From contig JACCQV010000855.1 of the NCBI GenBank assembly GCA_013813945.1, positions 1 to 12,761 of the forward strand: DNA of 12,761 bases, read 5' to 3'. Numbering within the stretch: the stretch's first letter is position 1; the number at the start of each line of letters is the position of its first letter. The stretch comes from Deltaproteobacteria bacterium. Lineage in GTDB: Bacteria > Myxococcota_A > Polyangia > Haliangiales > Haliangiaceae. Under the pieces are notes generated by a model, which saw nothing but the letters and a program-made list of their open reading frames with translations, was not told the origin of the DNA and searched no databases. Both the position numbers and the translations under genes were made by a program. Shown here piece after piece: positions 1 to 6,884 of this stretch.

Positions 1-1037
1 GGTCCTACCCGGTCGTCGTCGCTGCGCGCGAACATCTTGAGCGACTTCACGATCTCGGCAATTAGACGCGCGCCATCACGTGCTTCCCGTAGCGGCTCGC
101 TCAGCTCCTCGTTCACGCCCTCGAGCTCTTCGATCACGAAATCGAGATTGCCGAGCAGGTACGAGAGCGGGTTGTTGATCTCGTGGCCCGCACCGACCGC
201 CAGTGTGCCGAGCGCGGCCATGCGATCCGCCTGCATCAGCTGCGCCTGGAGCCGATTGATCTGCGTGACGTCGGTCATCGAGCCGACGACGCGGAGCGGA
301 ATCCCGCCCCCGTCTCGCGTGATGAAGCCGCGGTCGAGAAAATCGGCGTACGAGCCATCCGCTCGAAGAAACCGATAGCGACTGGACCATGCCGACGCAT
401 CGCCGAGCAAGGCGCTTCCGAGTTGCGAGAGAATCGACGCTTGGTCGTCGGGATGCACGCGGTCTTTCCACCACGTCGCGGGCGTCACCAGCTCGTCGTA
501 ACCGAGCACGGTCTGAACGGCTGCGTTCCACATCACCATGTCCGATGCGAGATCCCAGTCCCACATCACGTCGTTCGTAGCCAGCGCCGCAAGCCGGTAG
601 CGCTCCTCGCTGCGCGCAAGTGCGTCCTCGGTCGCCCGCCGTTCGGTGATGTCGCGCCCGAAGAATACGACGGTCATCGCATCGTTCTGACCCACCCGCT
701 TGATGTCGGCGAAGAACCACCGTCGCACGCCGTCGATCGTGAGCGGATACTCCATGTGCTCGACCGTGCCCGTCGCGTACACCCGCTTGACCATCGCCGT
801 GAACGGCGCCCCGGCCTCACCGAGCACCTCGTCGATCGTCCGACCGATCAATTGCTCCGGTGGCAGCGCGAGTAGCAAGGGGTCGTCAGCCCAGGCACCC
901 ACATAGTGGGCGTCGGCGTCGAGCTCGAGGACGATGCCGCGGATACACCCGACGAGCGTGAGCAGGCGATTGTCGGGTTCGTGATCCACGTCGATCGAAT
1001 CGACCAAACTGCCCGGATGTGTACCGCGGACCACCAT
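1..1037 (-). CDS. Two-PAS sensor histidine kinase, 3' part cut by the window edge
   Basis: A cytoplasmic sensor kinase; 345 residues are visible and the HATPase domain must lie beyond base 1. PAS domain 1 spans about residues 20-130 and ends in the PAC-like motif FFGRDITERR. PAS domain 2 spans about 145-262 (start ERYRLAALATNDVMWDWD, end VVGSMTDVTQINRL). The HisKA dimerisation segment follows from about 267, with the H-box GAGHEINNPLSYLLGN. His285 is the predicted phosphorylation site. I see no signal peptide or membrane segment, so it should sense a cytoplasmic signal. The ATG at 1037 is chosen because AAGGG lies just upstream, but the spacing is short; GTG at 1046 or 1034 is also possible. 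The gene lies 90 bases after pntB on the same strand, but hairpins in the gap may separate their transcription. The ligand is unknown. A C-terminal receiver domain cannot be excluded. Confidence 0.9.
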   Translation of the reverse strand, partial: MVVRGTHPGSLVDSIDVDHEPDNRLLTLVGCIRGIVLELDADAHYVGAWADDPLLLALPPEQLIGRTIDEVLGEAGAPFTAMVKRVYATGTVEHMEYPLTIDGVRRWFFADIKRVGQNDAMTVVFFGRDITERRATEDALARSEERYRLAALATNDVMWDWDLASDMVMWNAAVQTVLGYDELVTPATWWKDRVHPDDQASILSQLGSALLGDASAWSSRYRFLRADGSYADFLDRGFITRDGGGIPLRVVGSMTDVTQINRLQAQLMQADRMAALGTLAVGAGHEINNPLSYLLGNLDFVIEELEGVNEELSEPLREARDGARLIAEIVKSLKMFARSDDDRVG

Positions 1038-1043
1038 ACCCTT

Positions 1044-1071
1044 CACACCGGCCTGCGCGGCGCCTGGTGTG
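1044..1071 (-). promoter_or_regulatory. Hairpin just upstream of the histidine kinase start
   Basis: An inverted repeat pairs CACACC with GGTGTG and, one bulged base inward, GGC with GCC, leaving a nine-base loop. The 3' arm on the minus strand ends directly before the GAAGGGT that precedes the kinase ATG at 1037. In mRNA this could end transcription coming from pntB or limit ribosome access to the kinase start. It has no U tract, so a classical intrinsic terminator is not supported. It may be only a GC-rich chance structure. Confidence 0.4.
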
Positions 1072-1089
1072 CAGCCGCGACGTGAAAGC

Positions 1090-1102
1090 CGCCGGACCGG
1101 CG
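1090..1102 (-). terminator. Short GC-rich inverted repeat after pntB, possible weak terminator
   Basis: A 13-base perfect inverted repeat, CGCCGG and CCGGCG around one central base, starts 25 bases past the pntB stop codon. On the transcribed strand it is followed by GGCTTTCACG, so only three U residues follow. In practice the stem would be about four pairs with a five-base loop. It sits where a pntAB terminator would be expected, but the weak U tract keeps confidence low. Confidence 0.25.
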
Positions 1103-1127
1103 ATGGTTTGGCCGATGAGAACGGAGG

Positions 1128-2552
1128 TCACGCCTTCAGCGCCGCGACTACCTTCTCGACCGCGTCCTTGGCATCGCCGAACAGCATCTTCGTGACCGGC
1201 TTGTAGAACAGCGGGTTGTCGATGCCGGCATACCCGGCGGCGCGACTGCGCTTGTTGACGATGACGAGCTTGGCCTTCCACACCTGGAGGACCGGCATGC
1301 CCGCGATCGGCGAGGTCGGATCGTCCTCGGCGGCGGGGTTCACGATGTCGTTGGCGCCGATCACCATCGCGACGTCCGTGGTCGGGAAGTCGGCGTTGAT
1401 CTCGTCCATCTCCATCACGATGTCGTACGGGACATTCGCCTCGGCGAGCAGGACGTTCATGTGGCCCGGGAGTCGCCCGGCAACCGGATGGATCGCGAAC
1501 CGAACATTGACGCCGCGTGCACGCAGGATCTCGGTGAGCTCGCGGACCGCGTGCTGTGCGCGGCCGACCGCCATGCCGTAGCCCGGAATGATGATGACGG
1601 ACTTGGCTTCCTTGAGCCGCTCGGCGAGACCGACCGCATCGATGTCCTGGACCTCGCCCTGCGGAACCTTCGGCGCATTCGGATCGGCCTTGGGCGGTGC
1701 CGCACCGAAGCCGCCGAAGATCACGTTCCAGATCGAGCGATTCATCGCCCGGCACATGATGTACGAGAGGATCGCGCCGCTCGATCCGACGAGTGCGCCG
1801 GTGATGATCAGCAGGTCGTTGCCGAGCATGAAGCCGGCCGCGGAGGCGGTCCATCCCGAGTAGCTGTTGAGCATCGACACCACGACCGGCATGTCCGCGC
1901 CGCCGATCGCCGCGACCAGGTGGACGCCGAGGATGCACGCGACCACGGTCCCGATGTGCAGACCGGTCTGGTTACCGTCCTTCGCGTAGAGGTAGGCGCC
2001 GACGAGCGAGACGCCGAGCAGCGTCAGGTTGAGCAGGTGCCGACCGGGGAGCAGCAGCGGCGTACCGCTGACCTTGTAGCCGAACAGCTTGCCGCGGAGC
2101 TTGGCGAACGCGAGCACGGACCCCGTCGTGGTCAATGCGCCGATCCAGACATCGACGAAGATCTCGACGCGGTGGATCAGGTGCGGCGGGCCACCGGCCC
2201 CATTGCCGAACAGATCGAGCGAGTACCCGACGAGGACCGCGGCGAGGCCCACGAAGCTGTGCAGCAACGCCACGAGCTCGGGCATCTGCGTCATGCCGAC
2301 GCGCGCAGCCATCACGCCGCCGATCACGCCACCGACGAGGATCGCGGCAAACAGCGCCGGGTGGAACTTGCCTCCGAGCGCCGGGTTCGAAGCCAGAGTG
2401 ACGGCGATTGCGATCGCCATCCCGACCACGCCGTAGAGGTTGCCGCGTCGCGCGGTCTGCTGGCTCGATAGCCCACGCAGGCTGAGGATGAACAGCACGC
2501 CACCGACGAGGTAGGACGCATTGATCAGGGCTTGAGAGTTCAGGAATAGCAT
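1128..2552 (-). CDS. pntB: NAD(P)+ transhydrogenase, beta subunit
   Basis: Beta subunit of the proton-translocating transhydrogenase; with PntA it drives NADH + NADP+ to NAD+ + NADPH using the proton motive force. At 474 residues it is close to the usual length. Residues 1-275 form the multi-helix membrane domain. MPELVALLHSFVGLAAVLVG holds His98, the counterpart of the E. coli proton-channel His91. GGADMPVVVSMLNSYSGW holds the conserved Asp220 and Asn229. Residues 300-474 form the NADP(H)-binding domain, with GYGMAVGRAQ at 324-333, GANDIVNPAAEDDPTSPIAG, and the phosphate-binding KRS at 434-436 before GYAGIDNPLFY. The ATG at 2552 has a good AGGAAG Shine-Dalgarno inside the end of pntA, four bases after the pntA stop, so the two genes are one operon. 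The identification is secure. Confidence 0.97.
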   Translation of the reverse strand: MLFLNSQALINASYLVGGVLFILSLRGLSSQQTARRGNLYGVVGMAIAIAVTLASNPALGGKFHPALFAAILVGGVIGGVMAARVGMTQMPELVALLHSFVGLAAVLVGYSLDLFGNGAGGPPHLIHRVEIFVDVWIGALTTTGSVLAFAKLRGKLFGYKVSGTPLLLPGRHLLNLTLLGVSLVGAYLYAKDGNQTGLHIGTVVACILGVHLVAAIGGADMPVVVSMLNSYSGWTASAAGFMLGNDLLIITGALVGSSGAILSYIMCRAMNRSIWNVIFGGFGAAPPKADPNAPKVPQGEVQDIDAVGLAERLKEAKSVIIIPGYGMAVGRAQHAVRELTEILRARGVNVRFAIHPVAGRLPGHMNVLLAEANVPYDIVMEMDEINADFPTTDVAMVIGANDIVNPAAEDDPTSPIAGMPVLQVWKAKLVIVNKRSRAAGYAGIDNPLFYKPVTKMLFGDAKDAVEKVVAALKA

Positions 2553-2556
2553 CGCA

Positions 2557-4191
2557 TCACTTCCTGAACATCGCGAGCATGCGGCGGGTCACGAGAAATC
2601 CGCCCGCGATGTTGATCGTCGCGAACAGCGTTGCTGCGATCGCGACCATCGTCGAGCCGTACAGCGCGCCGTCGCTGCGCGCGCCGAGCAGACCACCGAC
2701 GACGATGATCCCGCTGATCGCGTTGGTCACGCTCATCAGCGGGGTGTGCAGCGCAGGAGCCACGTTCCACACGACCTGCATCCCGACGAACACGGCCATC
2801 ACGAACACGGTCGTATGTTGCAAGAGCGCGCGCGTCGACTCGCTCGCGAGCGCGTCCGCGGTGCCATAGCGCAGGTAGAGGAAGGCGATCGCGGCGAGCA
2901 GTCCGATGCCGGCCATCACCATGCCGACCGTGCGCGACGGTGGTCGGACGGCGGGCCCGTGCGACTTCGCCGGCGGGTGGACCGCAGCCGTGGGCGGCGA
3001 GCGGAACGGGCCCGCATCGACCGGAGGCGCGGTGTCGGCTGCAGGCTTCGGTGGCGGTGGCTCCGCCTTCTTCGGCGGCGGCCACTTCTTCTCGCCACGC
3101 TCGAGCACGAGCGCTGGCCGCACCGCATCGTTGTCGTGATCGATCTTGTGGCCGGCCGCTCCCCCCATCTCGTCGAGGAAGTGCAGCAGGTTCGTGCCGT
3201 AGAGGTCGCTCGCAACGTGCGGCATCCGGCTCGCGAGATCGGGATACCCGATGATCGTTACGCCCTTGTGCACGACGACCGCGCCGGGCTTCGTCAACTC
3301 GCAGTTGCCGCCCTTCTCCGCGGCGAGGTCGACGATCACCGAGCCGGGCTTCATCAGCTCGACCATGTCGGTGAACCACAACTTCGGCGCCGGCTTCCCC
3401 GGAATCAGCGCCGTGGTGATCACGATGTCGACGTCCTTGGCCTGGGCGCGGAACAGCGCGTACTCGGCGTCGAGGAACTCCTTCGACATCTCCTTCGCGT
3501 ACCCGCCGGCTCCGTCGCCCGACTCCCGGATCGTGACGGTGAGGAACTCGCCGCCAAGCGACTTGACCTGATCCTCGACGGCCGCGCGCACGTCGAACGC
3601 GCGGACGATCGCACCGAGCCCGCGCGCCGCGCCGAGCGCGGCGAGACCGGCGACGCCGGCACCGATGATCAGGACCTTCGCGGGACGAACCTTGCCGGCC
3701 GCCGTGATCTGACCGGTGAAGAAGCTGCCGTAATGGTTCGCCGCCTCGATCACCGCGCGGTAGCCGGCGATGTTGGCCATCGACGACAAGGCGTCCATCT
3801 TCTGGGCCCGGCTGATCCGCGGCACCTGATCCATCGCGAGGACCGTCAGCTTCTTCGTCGCGAGCCGCTCGACGAGCGCCGGGTTCTCGGCCGGGAAGAT
3901 GTACGAGACCAGCGTCGCGCCCTCGCGCATCTGATCCGCTTCCGACGTGCCGTCATCGTCGAGCATGGGCGGCCGCAGCTTGACGACGATGTCCGCGGAC
4001 CATGCAGTGCCACGATCGACGAGCTGCGCGCCGGCGGCCTCGTACTGCGCGTCGGGGTAACTCGCGATGTCACCTGCGCCGCGCTCGATCAGAACGTCCC
4101 ACCCGCCCTTGACCCACTTCCCGACGACCTGGGGCGACGCGGCGACCCGGCGTTCCTCCGCGCGGATCTCCTTGACGATGCCTAGTTTCAT
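2557..4191 (-). CDS. pntA: NAD(P)+ transhydrogenase, alpha subunit (undivided form)
   Basis: NAD(H)-binding alpha subunit fused to its membrane part, as in E. coli; 544 residues against about 510 there. Residues 1-370 form domain I: VPRISRAQKMDALSSMANIA holds the Arg125/Gln130/Asp133 loop, GAGVAG at 177-182 is the Rossmann loop, and TTALIPGKPAPKL and GSVIVDLAAEKGGNCE are family blocks. Residues 371-420 are an unusual proline-rich linker (18 of 50 are Pro). Four membrane helices follow from about 424 to 538, with HTPLMSVTNAISGIIVVGG between helices 2 and 3. I chose the ATG at 4191 (MKLGIVKEIR), which fits family N-termini. A TTG at 4212 would add seven unconvincing residues. The start is preceded by seven C residues and no Shine-Dalgarno. 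It diverges from the zinc-ribbon gene across 85 bases. Confidence 0.97.
   Translation of the reverse strand: MKLGIVKEIRAEERRVAASPQVVGKWVKGGWDVLIERGAGDIASYPDAQYEAAGAQLVDRGTAWSADIVVKLRPPMLDDDGTSEADQMREGATLVSYIFPAENPALVERLATKKLTVLAMDQVPRISRAQKMDALSSMANIAGYRAVIEAANHYGSFFTGQITAAGKVRPAKVLIIGAGVAGLAALGAARGLGAIVRAFDVRAAVEDQVKSLGGEFLTVTIRESGDGAGGYAKEMSKEFLDAEYALFRAQAKDVDIVITTALIPGKPAPKLWFTDMVELMKPGSVIVDLAAEKGGNCELTKPGAVVVHKGVTIIGYPDLASRMPHVASDLYGTNLLHFLDEMGGAAGHKIDHDNDAVRPALVLERGEKKWPPPKKAEPPPPKPAADTAPPVDAGPFRSPPTAAVHPPAKSHGPAVRPPSRTVGMVMAGIGLLAAIAFLYLRYGTADALASESTRALLQHTTVFVMAVFVGMQVVWNVAPALHTPLMSVTNAISGIIVVGGLLGARSDGALYGSTMVAIAATLFATINIAGGFLVTRRMLAMFRK
2560..2565 (-). promoter_or_regulatory. Shine-Dalgarno of pntB inside the pntA 3' end
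   Basis: AGGAAG on the minus strand ends seven bases before the pntB ATG and is made of the last codons of pntA (Arg-Lys). It is the clearest ribosome binding site in the window and fixes the pntB start. It also suggests coupled, balanced translation of the two subunits. Confidence 0.7.
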
Positions 4192-4276
4192 GGGGGGGCC
4201 GGACGATGCCAAACCGCGCCGTTCCGCGAAAGGGCTGGGGCCTGAAAGCTCGTGGTCGTCGTGCGAGACTGCGGCG
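4192..4276. promoter_or_regulatory. Shared divergent upstream region of pntAB and the zinc-ribbon operon
   Basis: These 85 bases separate the divergent starts at 4191 (pntA, minus) and 4277 (zinc-ribbon gene, plus), so promoters for both directions should lie here or reach into the genes. It begins with a run of seven G (C on the pntA sense strand) touching the pntA ATG. I see no convincing -35/-10 pair, operator palindrome or Shine-Dalgarno for either gene. The regulatory role is inferred from position only. Confidence 0.45.
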
Positions 4277-4681
4277 ATGGCCGAGCGTAGCTACCGCGAC
4301 GAAGACATCGCAGCCCTCCGAACCGAGCTGGAGGCCCTGCGAGGTCTCGTGAGCACACTCGACGCGGAGGTCCGGCGCGCGCAGCAGCACGTCGACCTGA
4401 CGATGCGCGGCCAGCTGCGGTGCCGCGCCTGCCGGGGGCGGAGGATCGGCCACGTGCCCAAGGTCCTCGATCGCGGAGAGGGCGATTCGCGCGAGGACAT
4501 GGCTCTGTTCAAGCCGAGCTGGTGGTACGGCGAGACGCAGGGTCACCTCGAAGCCTACGTCTGCATGAGCTGCGGCCTCGTGGAGTTGTGGGTGCGCGAC
4601 GCCGGTGCGCTCGTGGAGCACAAGGATTTCTTGATCGTGCATGACGGGGACGCCGCTGGCGGCGAGGCTCCCTACCGGTGA
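4277..4681 (+). CDS. Small coiled-coil/zinc-ribbon protein of unknown function
   Basis: A 134-residue cytoplasmic protein with no signal peptide or membrane segment. Residues 8-40 (DEDIAALRTELEALRGLV and on) have heptad-like Leu/Ala spacing and should form a coiled coil. Two CxxC knuckles follow, C49-R-A-C52 and C96-M-S-C99, 43 residues apart, with CMSCGLVELWV after the second; this is the pattern of a zinc ribbon. Between them lies FKPSWWYGETQGHLEAYV. I do not recognise a named family. The ATG at 4277 is chosen because the coiled coil begins there. An in-frame ATG at 4190 would add a Ser/Pro/Arg-rich stretch unlike a real N-terminus. Its TGA overlaps the GTG start of the next gene by four bases, so the two products are likely made together. 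It could be a scaffold or nucleic-acid-binding accessory. Confidence 0.8.
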   Translation: MAERSYRDEDIAALRTELEALRGLVSTLDAEVRRAQQHVDLTMRGQLRCRACRGRRIGHVPKVLDRGEGDSREDMALFKPSWWYGETQGHLEAYVCMSCGLVELWVRDAGALVEHKDFLIVHDGDAAGGEAPYR

Positions 4682-5718
4682 CGAGCTACGGCACGCGCTA
4701 CGAGGATCACGGCGGATTGCTGACCCGCGTGGTCGATCGGACCGGGTGCGTGCACGCGACGCTGAGCTGGCGCGGCGATCAGCTCTCGGCGCTCGAGGTA
4801 CCCGGGGCCGTCGTACGCGGCGAGCAGCTCGTCGATTCGCTCCTCGGTCCGGCGCATGCGATCGAGCATGCAGGTGAACGCGTGACGAACATGAGCGCGA
4901 TCGACTGGGCGCGCCCGACGCAGATCCCCGTGATCGCAGCACCGATGCGGATCCCCGCGGGCGCCGCCGCACCGATCATGAACGTGATCGCCTTGCTCGC
5001 CGCACGCACCGGCGTCCCTGCCCTGCGCTATGCCGGTTCGTATCCGACGCATGCCCTGTGGCGCACGCTGCTTCGCTCGTTTCAGTCGACGGCGACCGAA
5101 GTTCAGTTCACCGCGGACGCACTCGGCCGCGCCACTCGCGTCGCACGCGACGAGATCGCGATCGACTTTGTTCCCGCGCCACACGAGCGCGTCGCGATCG
5201 ACCGGGGCCACGCCGAGCTGCGCGATGGAATCGAACGCGTCGTGATCAACGGCATCTCGTACGTCCCCGACGGGTCCGCCGCCCGGCTCGTCAGCGATGG
5301 CAGCGAGCACCGCGCCGAGGTCTGGTTTGCCGATACCCGACATGCCCACGTCGCGACGCTCGCGCCCGATGGCGTGCTCCTCGAGGGTCCACATCCGCTG
5401 CGAGCCTATGCGAGCGACGTGATCGGCCGCGCCTTTCCGCCCGCGTTGCGCGCTGCACTCGCGGAGCTCGTCTCCGAGGCCGTGCCTCAGCTGCTCGCGC
5501 CTGCCGCTCGCATCATCGTGACGGCGAGGCCGATCCGGTGGGCGGACCTCGGGGCACGGGCAGCCACCTATGACGACGGCGGGTTCGCCGTGCATGCCGC
5601 GCTCTGGGACCGGATCGCTCCGCTCGGCCTGGCCCGCCTCGCGCTCGCCCTCGCCGAGGCGCTCGCTCCGGTCGTCGCTGCGGCGATCACGGCCGAGTGG
5701 CAGCTGATGTCGGTCTGA
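4678..5718 (+). CDS. Hypothetical protein, 346 residues, coupled to the zinc-ribbon gene
   Basis: I do not recognise this protein. It starts at GTG 4678 within a GTGA overlap with the preceding stop; GAGG about ten bases upstream is a possible ribosome site. There is no signal peptide. Visible segments are a beta-rich start (HGGLLTRVVDRTGCVHATLS), a central block IAAPMRIPAGAAAPIMNVIA followed by GVPALRYAGSYPTHALWRTL (residues 113-132), then mixed alpha/beta with HGHxE-like and Asp/Glu-rich stretches. The C-terminus is Ala/Leu-rich (LGLARLALALAEALAPVVAA, 316-335), either an amphipathic helix or a membrane-touching helix. It has one cysteine (C24), and I see no nucleotide-binding loop or known catalytic motif. 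Coding composition matches its neighbours, so this is not a recent import by that measure. The reading frame is secure; the function is open. Confidence 0.85.
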   Translation: MTSYGTRYEDHGGLLTRVVDRTGCVHATLSWRGDQLSALEVPGAVVRGEQLVDSLLGPAHAIEHAGERVTNMSAIDWARPTQIPVIAAPMRIPAGAAAPIMNVIALLAARTGVPALRYAGSYPTHALWRTLLRSFQSTATEVQFTADALGRATRVARDEIAIDFVPAPHERVAIDRGHAELRDGIERVVINGISYVPDGSAARLVSDGSEHRAEVWFADTRHAHVATLAPDGVLLEGPHPLRAYASDVIGRAFPPALRAALAELVSEAVPQLLAPAARIIVTARPIRWADLGARAATYDDGGFAVHAALWDRIAPLGLARLALALAEALAPVVAAAITAEWQLMSV

Positions 5719-5725
5719 TGTCGGC
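5704..5725 (+). repeat. Two 11-base direct repeats across the stop of the 346-residue gene
   Basis: CTGATGTCGG occurs at 5704-5713 and again at 5715-5724, giving a period of 11 bases. The second copy supplies the TGA stop in frame with the 346-residue protein. It looks like a small tandem duplication that may have set the present C-terminus. Directly after it GGCAGCTGCC (5723-5732) is a ten-base palindrome. No function is implied. Confidence 0.5.
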
Positions 5726-5756
5726 AGCTGCCGGGGGGCTTGTTATCATCGAACGC

Positions 5757-6143
5757 ATGAAGCTCATCAGCTTTCTGCTTGCGTCCGTCACGCTCCTGCC
5801 GCTCGCCGCCGCGGACATCTCGATCGTCGACAACGACGAGACCATCACCGTCGACTGCGCGAAGGATCCGAACGTCAATATCGCGGGTAACACCGCGACC
5901 GTGACCCTCACGGGCACGTGCTCGAAGATCATGATCGCCGGCAACCACATCACGCTCGCGGGCTCGGCGGCCACGGTCTGGATTGCCGGGAACCACAACA
6001 CCGCGACCCTCGACGCGGTCGACTCGCTCGTGACGGCAGGCAATCACAACACCGCGACCTACAAGAAGACCGTGAACCCGAAGCTGAGGAAGACGAAGGT
6101 CAGCAACCCGGGTAACCACAACACGGTCACGCGGACGAAGTGA
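5757..6143 (+). CDS. Secreted DUF3060-like repeat protein
   Basis: A 128-residue protein with a signal peptide at 1-19 (MKLISFLLASVTLLPLAAA), so it is exported, probably to the periplasm or beyond. The mature part is built of short repeats around a Gly-Asn turn: AGNTATV (43), AGNHITL (61), AGNHNTAT (77), AGNHNTAT (94) and PGNHNTVT (118). Each is preceded by alternating hydrophobic residues, as in a beta-solenoid. The pattern, and the Cys pair C34/C55 early in the repeats, resemble the DUF3060 family, whose role is unknown. The start ATG at 5757 is set by the signal peptide; I see no clear Shine-Dalgarno. It lies 38 bases after the 346-residue gene and may belong to that operon. Its last 17 bases overlap the convergent aat gene. 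The family match is from memory of the repeat pattern. Confidence 0.85.
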   Translation: MKLISFLLASVTLLPLAAADISIVDNDETITVDCAKDPNVNIAGNTATVTLTGTCSKIMIAGNHITLAGSAATVWIAGNHNTATLDAVDSLVTAGNHNTATYKKTVNPKLRKTKVSNPGNHNTVTRTK

Positions 6144-6858
6144 CAGCGCCTCCGGACCCGGCGAACGCGACCGGATCGATCTCGAGCTCCCAGCGCCCAC
6201 GCTTGGTCGGTTCGTCGAGCGCGATCTTCAGCAGCTCGATGTAGCGCAGCCGCGGGATCTCGTACGCTCCGAAGCGCTCGAGGTGCTCGGTGTGAACCTG
6301 GCAATCGACCAAGCCGATGTTCCAGGCGTCGAGCTGGCGGACGCAGGCGACGTACGCCACCTTCGAGGCGTCCGGCGCATGCGCGAACATCGACTCGCCG
6401 AAGAACGCAGCGCCGAGCGACACCCCGTACAGACCGCCGACGAGCTTGTCGCCCTCCCAGGTCTCGATCGAGTGGGCGAACCCGATCTCGTGGAGCTTGG
6501 TATAGGCGTCGACCATCTCGGGGATGAGCCAGGTCCCGTTCTGACCGGGGCGCGGCACCGAGGCGCAGCCCTCGAGGACCTGACCGAACGCGGTGTCCAT
6601 CTTGAGCTCGTACGGGCGGCGGCGAATCGTCTTCTTCAGGCTCTTCTGCACGACGAGGTCGCGCGTCGTCATGATCATTCGCGGATCCGGCGAGTGCCAC
6701 AGGATCGGCAGGTTCTCGGCGTACCAGGGGAAGATGCCTTGCGTGTACGCGAGCAGCAGTCGTTCGGGGCGCAGGTCGCCGCCAAGCGCCAGCAATCCGT
6801 CCTCGGCGAGGTGGACGGGCGGAAACACAAGGCGGTCATCGAGCCGGAACACCGGCAT
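6127..6858 (-). CDS. aat: Leucyl/phenylalanyl-tRNA-protein transferase
   Basis: Transfers Leu or Phe from aminoacyl-tRNA to proteins with N-terminal Arg or Lys, marking them for ClpS/ClpAP in the bacterial N-end rule. The 243 residues match the usual length. Family blocks in order are LALGGDLRPERLLLAYTQGI then FPWY, ILWHSPDPRM, TWLIPEMVDAYTKLHEIGFA then HSIETW, LVGGLYGVSLGAAFFGESMF, DASKVAYVACVRQL, VDCQVHTEHLERFGA and IPRLRYIELL. The ATG at 6858 (MPVFRLDDRLVFP) is chosen. An upstream in-frame start at 6963 would add a Pro-rich stretch that overlaps the end of the M15 gene. It follows the M15 peptidase gene by 26 bases on the same strand and could be read from it. Its 3' end overlaps the DUF3060-like gene by 17 bases. 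The identification is firm. Confidence 0.96.
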   Translation of the reverse strand: MPVFRLDDRLVFPPVHLAEDGLLALGGDLRPERLLLAYTQGIFPWYAENLPILWHSPDPRMIMTTRDLVVQKSLKKTIRRRPYELKMDTAFGQVLEGCASVPRPGQNGTWLIPEMVDAYTKLHEIGFAHSIETWEGDKLVGGLYGVSLGAAFFGESMFAHAPDASKVAYVACVRQLDAWNIGLVDCQVHTEHLERFGAYEIPRLRYIELLKIALDEPTKRGRWELEIDPVAFAGSGGAVTSSA

Positions 6859-6884
6859 GACCGCAGCATAGCGCGGCCGGCTAC

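Noticed and set aside
183..875. Plus-strand frame of 230 codons at the left edge
   Set aside because: It lies opposite the histidine kinase, whose frame (PAS domains and H-box) is unambiguous even though it lacks a stop in the window.
886..1938. Minus-strand open frame of 350 codons overlapping pntB and the kinase start in another frame
   Set aside because: Arg/Gly/His-rich composition and overlap with two well supported genes mark it as a shadow frame.
1461..2471. Plus-strand open frame of 336 codons opposite pntB
   Set aside because: Same reason: the opposite frame is clearly PntB and this one has low-complexity charged composition.
2746..4185. Long open frame on the plus strand opposite pntA (479 codons)
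   Set aside because: It is an antisense shadow of pntA caused by high GC; the translation is Arg/Asp/His-rich with no family pattern, while the minus frame matches PntA throughout.
4192..4212. Upstream TTG start for pntA adding seven residues
   Set aside because: Known PntA proteins start with a Met directly before a Gly-Ile-containing strand, as here at 4191; the extension has no Shine-Dalgarno or family support.
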